From contig JABHXF010000059.1 of the NCBI GenBank assembly GCA_018657385.1, positions 1 through 54,539 of the forward strand: a DNA stretch of 54,539 nucleotides. Direction: 5' to 3'. Below are positions 1 to 8,187 of this stretch, in pieces. The position numbers and the translations under genes are program-made. Position 1 is the stretch's first letter; every line of letters starts with the position of its first letter. The notes under the pieces are model-generated. The model saw only the letters and a list, made by a program, of their open reading frames with translations. It had not been told where the DNA came from and ran no database searches. Source of the DNA: Candidatus Woesearchaeota archaeon (GTDB taxonomy: Archaea; Nanobdellota; Nanobdellia; Woesearchaeales; DSVV01).

Positions 1-125
1 AACAACATTCATGGCATATGTCAATATTTTGAATTTGGATAATGATTTACAAAAAACAACAACATTCATGGCATATGTCAATATTTTGAATTTGGATAAT
101 GATTTGCAAAAAACAACAACATTCA
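1..125. repeat. 57-bp tandem direct repeat
   Basis: Two near-identical 57-bp units and the first bases of a third run head to tail. The word ATTCATGGCA recurs at 7, 64 and 121. The unit length is a multiple of three, so it reads as a repeated 19-residue peptide, but nothing suggests that it is translated. The third unit passes directly into the structured element at 108-197. Each unit carries the AAACAACAACATT arm of that element, so the array probably arose by duplication at its left edge. Confidence 0.85.
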
Positions 126-197
126 TGGCACAGACGGACATTTACTACGTAAATATCCTACTCGGCTTCGCCTCGCCTGGCCATGTTGTTGTTTTTT
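108..197 (+). repeat. Three-way-junction repeat, copy A
   Basis: Outer stem AAAAAACAACAAC pairs with GTTGTTGTTTTTT. Inside are the fixed strand GGCACAGACGGAC, hairpin 1 (ATTTAC/GTAAAT), the fixed strand TCCTACTCG, hairpin 2 (GGC TTC GCC) and the strand TCGCCTGGCC. Seven more copies occur in the window. It lies beyond the 3' end of the DUF3179 gene. A structured RNA, a REP-like DNA palindrome and a non-autonomous mobile repeat all remain possible. Confidence 0.85.
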
Positions 198-202
198 GCT
201 AA

Positions 203-441
203 TTAACTTGATTCATACAACTCTGTGTCGGGATGAAAGGCGTACCATGCATATCCTCGTTTACTTTGTTCACTCGGGACGCATGGTATGCTGCTATTAT
301 TACTTTACTTCGTACAACTCAGTGTTAGGATGAAAGGCGTACCATGCATATCCTCGATAGACATCTCGGGACGCATGGTACTTATGTTCCTGTTTAACTT
401 GATTCATACAACTCAGTGTTAGGATGAAAGGCGTACCATGC
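203..441 (-). repeat. Three copies of the 3' end of the DUF3179 gene with palindromic spacers
   Basis: Units at about 203-250, 302-347 and 394-441 encode on the minus strand AWYAFHPDTELYESS, AWYAFHPNTELYEVK and AWYAFHPNTELYESS, each followed by a stop. Only the rightmost is joined to the gene body. The two extra copies begin exactly at GCATGGTACGCC. Each is preceded by a spacer carrying GTACCATGC (or GCATACCATGC), which can pair with that start to form a hairpin. These are partial duplications of the gene tail, not genes. Confidence 0.85.
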
Positions 442-1464
442 GAACCAAAAGTCCCTCTCCTTAACTACTTCCTCATTTGTATTTGCTTTAGTAATGCTTA
501 CAATACCTGCTTCATCTCTTTCTAGGATTAAGTCAACACCATTAACTGTATCTTCAATGATTGCAGATTCAATTAAATCATCTTCTTGATATGCTTTATA
601 CACACCATCAATCTCTATTCCGAAAATAACTGTTTTTGGATGTACACTATCATCTTCATTTTCTACAGGAAAAATTAGAAAACTATTTTCATAGTAATTA
701 CCATAAGGGTCTTTCCCATAATTTCTAAAGTGCCCTGTTTTTTGACTTAATACTTCAGAATCAGGGTGAATTTTTTTCCAATCTCGCCATACAACAGTAT
801 CAATTGAAATTGCCTTTAGTTTTTGGCCTGTTAGTTCTCCAACAATCCCTAAACCATCAATTTGAGTCCAATATGTTTGTGTTTCTCTATCATACATAAC
901 TAAATTTGAATTGTACAATTTCCCAGATGTTCCAAACTCAACTGTTTTTCTAATTTTATTTCCTTCTGCATCTGTTCCAACATCAATAATACTTTCATAT
1001 GCAATTCCACTTCCACATAAAGGACAATAAGTTATTAGAATTGGATCATCAGCAATAAAATCATTAACTATTTCATGCCAAACTAGAATTTGTAATGGAT
1101 ATACTCTTTTTACACCTTTATAATCAATTGCTAAAACTAATTCATTATCTTCAATCCATTCATCTGCTTCTTCAACTGTTACATATTTAGGATTATCAAT
1201 ACTAGGAATTCCATCCATAGGGGGACCACCAGAACGAATCTTATCTGGATGAACTAAATACTTTACACCTGAATCAGTCATCATAATTGTTTCTTCTAAT
1301 TCCTTAGAGATATCTTCCATTGGAATTTCTACATAAACATCTTGATTAATATTGCTATTACTTAAATCTTCAACATGTTTTTCTTCCTGAACAGAACAAC
1401 TTATTAAAAACAATAAAAAAACAGTTAAAACAAACAAATATAAAATCAAATTTTTTATTTTCAT
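394..1464 (-). CDS. DUF3179-domain lipoprotein
   Basis: 356 residues. The N-terminus is a lipoprotein signal (hydrophobic residues 4-21, then LISC with Cys23). The rest matches the DUF3179 family, whose hallmark TYCPLCGSGIAYE lies around Cys147-Cys150. The biochemical role of that family is not established; the CxxC could be redox-active or bind metal or heme. It is the last gene of an operon with MsrA, a CcdA-like protein and a TlpA-like thioredoxin, so it is probably an exported redox partner or client. The start overlaps the MsrA stop by 4 bases (ATGA) behind GGAGTGAAG. The family call is strong; a redox role is inferred. Confidence 0.85.
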   Translation of the reverse strand: MKIKNLILYLFVLTVFLLFLISCSVQEEKHVEDLSNSNINQDVYVEIPMEDISKELEETIMMTDSGVKYLVHPDKIRSGGPPMDGIPSIDNPKYVTVEEADEWIEDNELVLAIDYKGVKRVYPLQILVWHEIVNDFIADDPILITYCPLCGSGIAYESIIDVGTDAEGNKIRKTVEFGTSGKLYNSNLVMYDRETQTYWTQIDGLGIVGELTGQKLKAISIDTVVWRDWKKIHPDSEVLSQKTGHFRNYGKDPYGNYYENSFLIFPVENEDDSVHPKTVIFGIEIDGVYKAYQEDDLIESAIIEDTVNGVDLILERDEAGIVSITKANTNEEVVKERDFWFAWYAFHPNTELYESS

Positions 1465-2162
1465 TTTTCTTCACTCCACATTTCTTCTTTATATTTTAAT
1501 CTTCCAGAACCTTTTTCATACAATTTGTATTGTATTGTTCTTTTTTTAGAATAATCTTGATGATATTCTTCAGCAGGATAAAAATTTGTAAATTGAATTA
1601 TTTCTGTAACAATTGGTTTATCGAATTTTCCTGATTTTTCTAATTTTTCTTTTGATGCTTCTGCAAGTTTCTTTTGATTCTCATCATGATAAAAAATAGC
1701 TGTTTTATAATGTGAACCACGATCAGCAAACTGTCCGCCATCATCTGTTGGATCAATCTGTCTCCAAAATAAATCCAATAATTGTTCATAACTTACTTTT
1801 TTTGAATCAAATGTAACATTAATTGCTTCCTTATGACCTGTTTTTCCTGATGAAACTTCTTTATATGTTGGATTTTCTTCTTCTCCCCCACTATAACCAG
1901 AAACAACATCAATTACTCCTTCTGAAATTTCTAATGCTGCTTCCATACACCAAAAACAACCACCAGCAAATGTTGCTGTTTTTAGATCTTCATTATTATT
2001 GTATGAACCAATATCTTTATCTTCCATTTGTTTTTTTTCATCAGACATTTGTGTGTTTTCTTTTTCTACCATGTTTTCATCCTCAACAATATTTGTACAT
2101 CCAACTATAAATATTAATATTGCAATCAAAAGTGCAATTCCAACTATTAATGTTTTTTTCAT
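1461..2162 (-). CDS. msrA: Peptide methionine sulfoxide reductase MsrA, lipoprotein form
   Basis: 233 residues. MsrA reduces the S-isomer of methionine sulfoxide in proteins. The catalytic motif GGCFWC is at Cys69-Cys72, followed by the family landmarks VVSGYSGG, PTYKEVSSGKTGH and YHQDYSKK. Residues 1-22 form a lipoprotein signal ending IFIVGC, then a polar linker of about 40 residues, so the enzyme should sit outside the membrane rather than in the cytoplasm. SD GGAGAT precedes the ATG, and only 3 bases separate it from the upstream ccdA-like gene. An exported MsrA needs electrons, which the two upstream genes could supply. Confidence 0.95.
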   Translation of the reverse strand: MKKTLIVGIALLIAILIFIVGCTNIVEDENMVEKENTQMSDEKKQMEDKDIGSYNNNEDLKTATFAGGCFWCMEAALEISEGVIDVVSGYSGGEEENPTYKEVSSGKTGHKEAINVTFDSKKVSYEQLLDLFWRQIDPTDDGGQFADRGSHYKTAIFYHDENQKKLAEASKEKLEKSGKFDKPIVTEIIQFTNFYPAEEYHQDYSKKRTIQYKLYEKGSGRLKYKEEMWSEEK

Positions 2163-2165
2163 TTT

Positions 2166-2918
2166 TTATCTCCACGATATAATTAATCCAAATACTTTAT
2201 ATATTTCAAATGTAAAAATCAAATAATATAACGCTATAACCAACATAATCAACCCAGCAATTAGATTAATTCTTCTTTTATATTTAGTTAAAAATCCAAT
2301 TACTTCTTGAGATTTTGTTGCGGAAATTATTGAAAATAGTAATAATGGAAGAGCCATACCAACTCCAAACATTAAAAAATTAAGTAAGTTTGTTAAAAAA
2401 GCAGTTGTTGATGTGCTTATTGCAAATAATACTATTAATGAAGCAGGATTACAAGGTAAAACAATTAATCCAAAAAACAAACCAAACACAAATGAAGTAA
2501 GTATTGGATTTTTTAAAAGTGGGGCATTTACTTTTGGAATCCATTTTCCAAAATCAACATTAAATATTAATAAAAGACTAACTAAAACTAAAATCCCAAA
2601 TGCAATAGGTGAAATAATCCCAATAGCATTTGTTAATGATGCTTGTAAAAATTTAGTAAATATCAATCCAAATAAAAACATTGATACAACAACACCTAAA
2701 GTAACTATTAATCCTAAAAGAATAAATTTAGATTTTAATGATTGAGATGAAGTAGTTGATTCAGATGGTTTATCTGTTAAAGAATCTGTTTTAGTAGATA
2801 ATTGAGAAGCAAGATATGCTAAAAAACCAGGATACAATGGTAAAACACAAACAGCCCCAAGAGGAGCAAATAATCCAGCTAAAAATGAAATCCATAAATT
2901 TGTTAATATACTTACCAT
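2166..2918 (-). CDS. ccdA: CcdA/DsbD-type transmembrane electron carrier
   Basis: 250 residues and about six membrane helices. The two family landmarks are present: VCVLPLYPGFLAYL in the first helix and VLPCNPASLIVL in the fourth, each with one Cys, the pair that carries electrons across the membrane. A polar loop of about 30 residues rich in Ser and Thr follows the first helix. CcdA/DsbD proteins take electrons from cytoplasmic thioredoxin and pass them to exported thioredoxin-like proteins, here presumably the TlpA-like protein encoded just upstream. SD GAGGT lies 6 bases before the ATG. It is the second gene of the redox operon. Confidence 0.9.
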   Translation of the reverse strand: MVSILTNLWISFLAGLFAPLGAVCVLPLYPGFLAYLASQLSTKTDSLTDKPSESTTSSQSLKSKFILLGLIVTLGVVVSMFLFGLIFTKFLQASLTNAIGIISPIAFGILVLVSLLLIFNVDFGKWIPKVNAPLLKNPILTSFVFGLFFGLIVLPCNPASLIVLFAISTSTTAFLTNLLNFLMFGVGMALPLLLFSIISATKSQEVIGFLTKYKRRINLIAGLIMLVIALYYLIFTFEIYKVFGLIISWR

Positions 2919-2958
2919 TGTTTTACCTCATCATAAAACACACTTAATGTATGTTTTT

Positions 2959-3594
2959 TTAATTACAGCCATTAGCTATTTCTTCTTTTAACTCAGCAAC
3001 TGATTTTAGTCCTGATTCCAATAATCTTTCTGAAAGATCTTCACAAACTAAAATTACAGGAACAGATGGTGCATTAACAACTCCTACGCCATAAATATCA
3101 ATTAATTTTTGAGTTAATTCAATTGGTGAAATAGAATAATGCCAATTAAATCCATTGCTTAAAGCATGGTCAATAACTTGCTGTTTATCTTCATTAGGGT
3201 CTGTGTCAAGAGAAACATGGATTACACCAGTTGTATCTTGTTCAATAAAATCTTTGAATATCTTCTGTTGTTTTGTACATGTTGGACACCAAACAGCAAA
3301 ACTTTCAATTAAGATAGGAGTTCCAGCAAAATCACTAACCTTAAATGTTTCACTTTCAAGAACATCAAATAATTCTATATCTTTCCAATCCATATCTTTA
3401 GTTTCTTCAATAAGAACAGGATTATTCTCTACTTCATCTTCAATAACATCTGTATTACTTTCTACTTCATCTTCAATAACATCTGTATTACTTTCTACTT
3501 CATCTTCAATAACATCTGCTATTTTATTTGCACAACCCAAAGTTAAAACTAAAACAAATAACAAAATTAAAATCATAATTAATGTTTTTTTCAT
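2959..3594 (-). CDS. TlpA-like thioredoxin-fold lipoprotein
   Basis: 211 residues from the ATG at 3594. An in-frame upstream start at 3639 was rejected because GGTGAT sits just before 3594. A lipoprotein signal ends at Cys21 (LTLGC). Residues 28-60 hold three copies of an 11-residue acidic unit, VIEDEVESNTD, the last one diverged, which acts as a tether. A thioredoxin/redoxin domain follows with active site AVWCPTC (Cys103, Cys106), then a cis-proline-type segment VVNAPSVPVILV. First gene of the operon, with TATA box GTATATAAAAAAC about 35 bases upstream. Probable job: relay electrons from the CcdA-like protein to MsrA or DUF3179. Confidence 0.88.
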   Translation of the reverse strand: MKKTLIMILILLFVLVLTLGCANKIADVIEDEVESNTDVIEDEVESNTDVIEDEVENNPVLIEETKDMDWKDIELFDVLESETFKVSDFAGTPILIESFAVWCPTCTKQQKIFKDFIEQDTTGVIHVSLDTDPNEDKQQVIDHALSNGFNWHYSISPIELTQKLIDIYGVGVVNAPSVPVILVCEDLSERLLESGLKSVAELKEEIANGCN

Positions 3595-3698
3595 TTTATC
3601 ACCATTTTTTATAGATTTAAGTTTTTTATATACTAACATATTATATTAACACATATTACAATTATATAATATATAAGAATTTCTTGGTTTAATGATTT

Positions 3699-3762
3699 AA
3701 ATATGTTTTCCCTTTAATATATTGTTTTTAGTATATGAATATATTTATATGAAAACATATTT
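3699..3762. promoter_or_regulatory. 12-bp inverted repeat in the divergent promoter region
   Basis: AAATATGTTTTC at 3699-3710 is perfectly inverted at 3751-3762 (GAAAACATATTT), 40 bases apart. The pair lies between the leftward redox operon and the rightward transketolase gene, and the right arm directly abuts a TATA-like ATTTATAT. It may be a paired operator for a shared regulator or a chance AT-rich palindrome. Confidence 0.5.
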
Positions 3763-3839
3763 AGAATAATTGTGATTCTATATTTGTAATAAGAAAGTAA
3801 CAAAACACAATAGTAATAAAAAAGGGAAAGGTGAGAGAA

Positions 3840-5711
3840 ATGGATAAGGCAGTAGTTGATCTTGAAAATAAGTTTAGTTATTTAGAAGATGCTTCAGTAA
3901 ATAAATTAGAAGACTTAGTAAGTCAAGCAAAAGGAATTGCATTAACACTTATCAAAGATGCTGGTTCTGGTCATCCTGGTGGAACTATGTCTATTATGAG
4001 ATCATTATTAATGCATTATATAGAAAATTCAGATTATACTGCTGCAACACAGCTTTCTGGTGGGCATTGTGTTCCTGCATTATATGCTCTAGCTTATATG
4101 GCAGGAGAACTTAATGATGAAGATATGGGTTTGTTCAGAACAATAAATGGACCATCTGGACATGCTGATACAAGAGTACAAGGTGTTGCTTCAGGGTTAT
4201 TAGGACATGGAGCAGGTGTTGCAAATGGTTATGCATTAGCTGAGAGATTAACTGCCACAAAAGAAGATAGACCAGAAAGAAAAACATGGGTTTTTATTGG
4301 AGATGGAGAATCTGATGAAGGTAATATACCAGAAGCAATTGAACATGCAATCACTGAAAACTTAAATGTTGTATATGTTTTTATGGATAATGGAAAGAAT
4401 TTGTCAGGAGATTTAGTGCATGACTTTGAAGATAAAGTAGCTGGTTGGGAAAAAATGGGCTTAACCTCTTATGGTGCTGAAAATTCTGTTAGCTCATTAA
4501 AATCTATTTTTGGACGTGCAAAAAAACGTGATGGACCAGTTGCTATTTCAGTATGTTCATCAAAAGGAGATGGTGTTAGCTTTATGGAAGATCATGAAAG
4601 TGGTTATCATGGTGATCCTTTGCCTCAAGATAAATATGAAATAGCTATGAAAGAACTTGAACAAGAACCAACAACATTTAGAACACCTGAATTAGAAGCA
4701 AGAATTGAAGTTGTCAGAGATACAAGAGTTATTAAAGCAGTTGAAGCATTAAAAGAACAAGGTTTTGGTTTAACAAGTGCTGCAACAAGAAAAGCAAATG
4801 AATATTTAGCAGAACTTGGAAAAGATCATGAAGAATTATTTGTTTTGATTCCTGACATTGGAAAATCTGTTGTTATGAATAAATTTGCAGAAGCATTTCC
4901 AGAAAGATTTATGGATGTTGGTATTAAAGAAATGACTGCAGCATTAGAAGCATCAGGATTAGCAGCTTCTGGTTACCTACCAATTGTATCAACATTTGAT
5001 GGTTTTACACATATTGTTATGCCTGCTGCAAGAATGGCAGATTATAGTCAATTGAGAATGGGATTTATTTTTACACATGCAGAGTTATTAGGAGAAGACG
5101 GACCTACACATTTAATAACAGAAAATCTTGGAAGTTGGTTAGGTTTGTATAATATTGAAACAGTTGGAAATCCTGCAGACTTTGAACAAGCAAAAGCAAT
5201 GATTAAACATTGTGTTGCTGATGGTGAAGGAATGTTTTACATAAGATTAGGACGACCAGGTGTTCCAACAATCTATAGTAATGAATCAGGATGTATGGTA
5301 CCAGAATATGGTAAAGCAGATATATTATTTGGAAATGAAGAATCAAAAGGACCAGTTCTATTTACAACAGGTCAGCAAGTATGGGAATCTTTAATAGCAG
5401 CAGAGATGCTAAAAGAATGTGGACTAGATCCATCTGTTGTAAATGTTGCTTATCTCAGGCCATTTGATGAAAAAGCAATTATAGAAGAAGCTGCAGGTAG
5501 AGATGTTTATACAATAGAACAACATAGACCAGAGACAGGATTAGGAGGACTAGTAAGCAATACATTATTGACAAATGATGTTGGTGTGAAAAGTTTTACA
5601 CAAATTGGTGTTACTGGATATATTCCATCTGGTTCAATTGAATCGCAAAAAGAATATTGTGGATTATTAGGAGAACAGATTCATGAAACTATTTGTGATA
5701 CTATGAAATAG
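3840..5711 (+). CDS. tkt: Transketolase, full length
   Basis: 623 residues from the ATG at 3840; the upstream GTG at 3831 is part of the SD AAAGGTGAG. Thiamine-diphosphate enzyme moving two-carbon units between sugar phosphates. The N-terminal domain has SGHPGG (about residue 45) and the cofactor motif starting GDGESDEG at Gly154. A pyrimidine-binding domain (about 300-470, with IKEMTAALEASGLAASG) and a C-terminal domain (about 490-610) follow. Many archaea split this enzyme into two genes; here it is one chain of bacterial or eukaryotic layout. The first domain looks divergent (MDNGKNLSGD), so another two-carbon transferase is possible. Confidence 0.9.
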   Translation: MDKAVVDLENKFSYLEDASVNKLEDLVSQAKGIALTLIKDAGSGHPGGTMSIMRSLLMHYIENSDYTAATQLSGGHCVPALYALAYMAGELNDEDMGLFRTINGPSGHADTRVQGVASGLLGHGAGVANGYALAERLTATKEDRPERKTWVFIGDGESDEGNIPEAIEHAITENLNVVYVFMDNGKNLSGDLVHDFEDKVAGWEKMGLTSYGAENSVSSLKSIFGRAKKRDGPVAISVCSSKGDGVSFMEDHESGYHGDPLPQDKYEIAMKELEQEPTTFRTPELEARIEVVRDTRVIKAVEALKEQGFGLTSAATRKANEYLAELGKDHEELFVLIPDIGKSVVMNKFAEAFPERFMDVGIKEMTAALEASGLAASGYLPIVSTFDGFTHIVMPAARMADYSQLRMGFIFTHAELLGEDGPTHLITENLGSWLGLYNIETVGNPADFEQAKAMIKHCVADGEGMFYIRLGRPGVPTIYSNESGCMVPEYGKADILFGNEESKGPVLFTTGQQVWESLIAAEMLKECGLDPSVVNVAYLRPFDEKAIIEEAAGRDVYTIEQHRPETGLGGLVSNTLLTNDVGVKSFTQIGVTGYIPSGSIESQKEYCGLLGEQIHETICDTMK

Positions 5712-6033
5712 TTTTTTTCTTTATTATTTTTTCTTAATTTTCAACCTTAAACACTAAGCTTTAAATACATCCTAGCAAAACAAAATAAGAAATGCTTTAT
5801 AATCACACATTCAAAGATATGATCAGAATATGTTTAGGAATAGCTAGCATTGCATCTGCATTAGGAATGATAATATGGAGTGGTTTTAGAATGCAAGAAC
5901 TTGCTATTGGTCTAATTCTAATATGGTTAGGCATGGTTGTAATTAATTATGAAGGATAAGAGATTAATTAATTATAAAAGATAGTATTTTGATTAATTAT
6001 GAAAAAGAAGATTTAAATTTACATTTTATAATT
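5712..6033. other. Intergenic stretch with one small leaderless gene
   Basis: Apart from the 55-codon frame at 5792-5959, only AT-rich sequence is seen. TTTAAATA at 5760-5767 is placed as a TATA box for that frame. A T-rich run directly follows the transketolase stop and could end its transcript. Confidence 0.5.
5792..5959 (+). CDS. Small two-helix membrane protein, unknown
   Basis: 55 residues, MLYNHTFKDMIRICLGIASI at the start. Two hydrophobic stretches (about 11-29 and 37-52) are separated by SGFRMQE, predicting a small hairpin membrane protein. The ATG has no SD but lies about 28 bases after TTTAAATA, the layout of the leaderless genes around it. No family recognised. It lies between transketolase and the structured repeat at 6034, convergent with Memo. 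Confidence 0.55.
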   Translation: MLYNHTFKDMIRICLGIASIASALGMIIWSGFRMQELAIGLILIWLGMVVINYEG

Positions 6034-6124
6034 GGAAAAATAATAACAACAAGGGCACAGACGGACTTTCCTTCGGAAAATCCTACTCGTCTTCGACTCG
6101 CCTGGCCAATGTTATTATTTTTCC
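6034..6124 (+). repeat. Three-way-junction repeat, copy B
   Basis: The outer stem is a perfect 14-bp pair, GGAAAAATAATAAC with GTTATTATTTTTCC, different from copy A yet still fully paired. Hairpin 1 is TTTCC TTC GGAAA. Hairpin 2 is GTC TTC GAC, whereas copy A has GGC/GCC. The junction strands CACAGACGGAC, TCCTACTCG and TCGCCTGGCC are unchanged. It lies between convergent genes. Confidence 0.85.
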
Positions 6125-6158
6125 AAGAATAATATACCATTTAATTAAAAGACTAAAC

Positions 6159-6995
6159 TCAGAACATCATACTAACATAACCAACTACACTATTATAATC
6201 TCCACCTTTTTCTGCAGAAGTTGAATATTTTAATACAGTTGGCTTAATTTTTAGTTGGTTGCACATTAACATCATCATCATCAAAGGTATTTTACCACAA
6301 GCATCAATTTTTTGTGCATTTGGAAAATCTAAGTTTTGAATAATTTGTATTGAAGTTCCATCAACCTTTCTTGCATCATCCAATGGTTTAAAATGAGATA
6401 AATCAGTAGAAAAAATAAATAAAGTATCCTCATCATATAACTTCAATAATTGTGCTAATATTTTATCAAAGTCATCCATGTTAACTTCTCCTAAAATAAT
6501 TGGCAAGATTTCAAATTCATGACCTAATTCATTAAAAATATGTTGAAGAAAAGGAACTTGTACTTCTAAATTATGCTCTTCTAGGTGTGGAGCTGAATCA
6601 TAAACAAAATTAGGATTTTCAAAATTAGGTTTCATTAATTTAACTTCCCCTAAAGGTGTTTGCCAAGAATCATTATCATCTGTAACTGCCTTATTTGTTG
6701 GAATTGTATGGTTCGGACCAATTAAAATGATTTTATTGAAAATTTTGCCTGTCTTTGCCATGTACTCTTTAATTAAATCATAACCATAGGCTGCAATTTC
6801 TCCACTATATTCCCAACCTGCATGAGGAACAACAATGCCATGAATTTTATTTTTTGATTCTAAAAAAGCTTTTTTGTATTCTGAAAATTTTTCATTTTCT
6901 TGTACATTATTAAGAAACTTAGCTAATAATTCTTCACATTCTTCTTTTGTTTCTGGATAGAATTGACCAGAAACAGCTGGTTGTCTTATTTTCAT
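6159..6995 (-). CDS. Memo-family protein (AmmeMemoRadiSam system B)
   Basis: 278 residues over the whole Memo domain. The N-terminus RQPAVSGQFYP is characteristic, followed by GIVVPHAGWEYSGEIAAYGY (His of the metal-site motif), LIGPNHT, LEEHNLEVQVPFLQHIF and FSTDLSHF. Memo proteins are related to extradiol dioxygenases and bind metal through such His/Asp residues; the archaeal reaction is not established. The gene diverges from the radical-SAM gene of the same system with 84 bases between starts, both apparently leaderless. The third usual partner, an AMMECR1-domain protein, is not in this window. Confidence 0.93.
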   Translation of the reverse strand: MKIRQPAVSGQFYPETKEECEELLAKFLNNVQENEKFSEYKKAFLESKNKIHGIVVPHAGWEYSGEIAAYGYDLIKEYMAKTGKIFNKIILIGPNHTIPTNKAVTDDNDSWQTPLGEVKLMKPNFENPNFVYDSAPHLEEHNLEVQVPFLQHIFNELGHEFEILPIILGEVNMDDFDKILAQLLKLYDEDTLFIFSTDLSHFKPLDDARKVDGTSIQIIQNLDFPNAQKIDACGKIPLMMMMLMCNQLKIKPTVLKYSTSAEKGGDYNSVVGYVSMMF

Positions 6996-7079
6996 ATTTT
7001 GATTGAATGTTAGAAGATATAAATAGTTTATGGTATAAAAAGAAAAATCATATATATTTCAACCAATATAAAGCATAAT

Positions 7080-8096
7080 ATGAAGGAATGTATGCTATAT
7101 GAACAATTAATAGATAAAAATGTAAAATGTAATGCTTGTTCTCATAGATGTATTATTACAGACGGAAAAAGAGGAATATGTGGAGTAAGAAAAAACATCA
7201 AAGGTAAATTATACAGCTTAGTTTATGGAAAAGCTGTTGGTCTAGCAGTTGATCCTGTTGAGAAAAAACCATTGTTTCATTTTCTACCTGGAAAAGAGGT
7301 TTTAAGTTTTGGAACTGTTGGCTGTAATTTTAGATGTGAATTTTGTCAAAATAGTGATATGTCGCAGGCACCAAGAGAACAAGGAGAAGAAGCAATCTCT
7401 GGAAAAGAGATAACAGGAAAAGAAATTGTAGATTATGCAGTTAAAAATAAAATACCAATGATTGCTTATACTTACAATGAGCCAGCTGTTTTTTTAGAGT
7501 ATGCACATGACACTGCAAAACTTGCAAAGAAAAAAGGAATTAAAAATATTTATGTAACAAATGGTTATGAAACAAAAGAAGCATTAGAATTAATGAAACC
7601 ATACATTGATGCTATGAATATTGATCTAAAAAGTTTTAATGATGATTTTTATAAAAAAACTTGTGGAGCTAGATTAGAACCAGTATTAGAAACAATTAAA
7701 CTTGCAAAAAAAATGAATTTCTGGATTGAAATAACAACATTAATAATTCCAGATGAAAATGATTCAGAAAAAGAATTAACACAAATTGCAGAATTTATTG
7801 CTTCAATTGATAAATCTATTCCATGGCATATTTCAAGATTCTTTCCAATGTATAAAATGCAGAATAAAAACCCAACATCAGAAGAAAAATTAAAACAAGC
7901 TTATGAAATAGGTAAAAAAGCAGGATTAAAATATGTATATGTTGGAAATATAATTTTAGAAGGCAAAGAAAATACTTATTGCCCTATCTGTGATAACATT
8001 GCAATTGAAAGATCAAAATATGAATTAGGAAAAGTTAATATAAAAGAAAGCAGATGTATTAAATGTAAAAGGAAGATTTCAGGAATATTTATATGA
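7080..8096 (+). CDS. AmmeMemoRadiSam-type radical SAM enzyme
   Basis: 338 residues. The radical SAM cluster motif is GCNFRCEFCQN with Cys82, Cys86 and Cys89. A Cys pair precedes it (CNACSHRCIITDGKRGICGV) and a C-terminal four-Cys site follows (CPICDN and CIKCKRK), likely binding another cluster or zinc. It resembles pyruvate-formate-lyase activases and belongs to the group linked to Memo and AMMECR1. Family knowledge suggests a radical modification of an unknown substrate. TATA box TATATATTT lies about 28 bases before the ATG, so translation is leaderless. Divergent with the Memo gene, hence probably co-regulated. Confidence 0.9.
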   Translation: MKECMLYEQLIDKNVKCNACSHRCIITDGKRGICGVRKNIKGKLYSLVYGKAVGLAVDPVEKKPLFHFLPGKEVLSFGTVGCNFRCEFCQNSDMSQAPREQGEEAISGKEITGKEIVDYAVKNKIPMIAYTYNEPAVFLEYAHDTAKLAKKKGIKNIYVTNGYETKEALELMKPYIDAMNIDLKSFNDDFYKKTCGARLEPVLETIKLAKKMNFWIEITTLIIPDENDSEKELTQIAEFIASIDKSIPWHISRFFPMYKMQNKNPTSEEKLKQAYEIGKKAGLKYVYVGNIILEGKENTYCPICDNIAIERSKYELGKVNIKESRCIKCKRKISGIFI

Positions 8097-8105
8097 AAAG
8101 GTTAT

Positions 8106-8171
8106 GAAGGTTAGGATGTGTGGAAGGTTAGGAAGGTAAAAACTTCTAAACCATCCGAACACCCAACCTTC
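8106..8171 (+). promoter_or_regulatory. Leader palindrome before the DJ-1 gene
   Basis: GAAGGTT (8106-8112) pairs with AACCTTC (8165-8171). Inside, GGATG can pair with CATCC and GGTTAGGAAGGT with ACTTCTAAACC. It lies after a TATA-like AATATTTATATG (8083-8094), so it would be in the 5' leader, ending just before the SD GAGGTG. A leader of the same layout and GGAAGG-rich wording precedes the gene at 37279. Confidence 0.6.
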
Positions 8172-8187
8172 AAAAAGAGGTGTTAAA

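Noticed and set aside
11-202. 63-codon frame across the start of the window with repeated 19-residue units
   Set aside because: It is the translation of the 57-bp tandem repeat and junction element A; no SD or TATA box, and the unit length being a multiple of three explains the open frame.
3155-3649. 164-codon frame opposite the TlpA-like gene
   Set aside because: Antisense shadow, Ser-rich because of the repeated acidic linker.
3831-3842. GTG start for transketolase (and similar GTG starts at 37270 and 43163)
   Set aside because: In each case the GTG lies inside a GGTGA/GGTGAT SD followed 5-9 bases later by an in-frame ATG.
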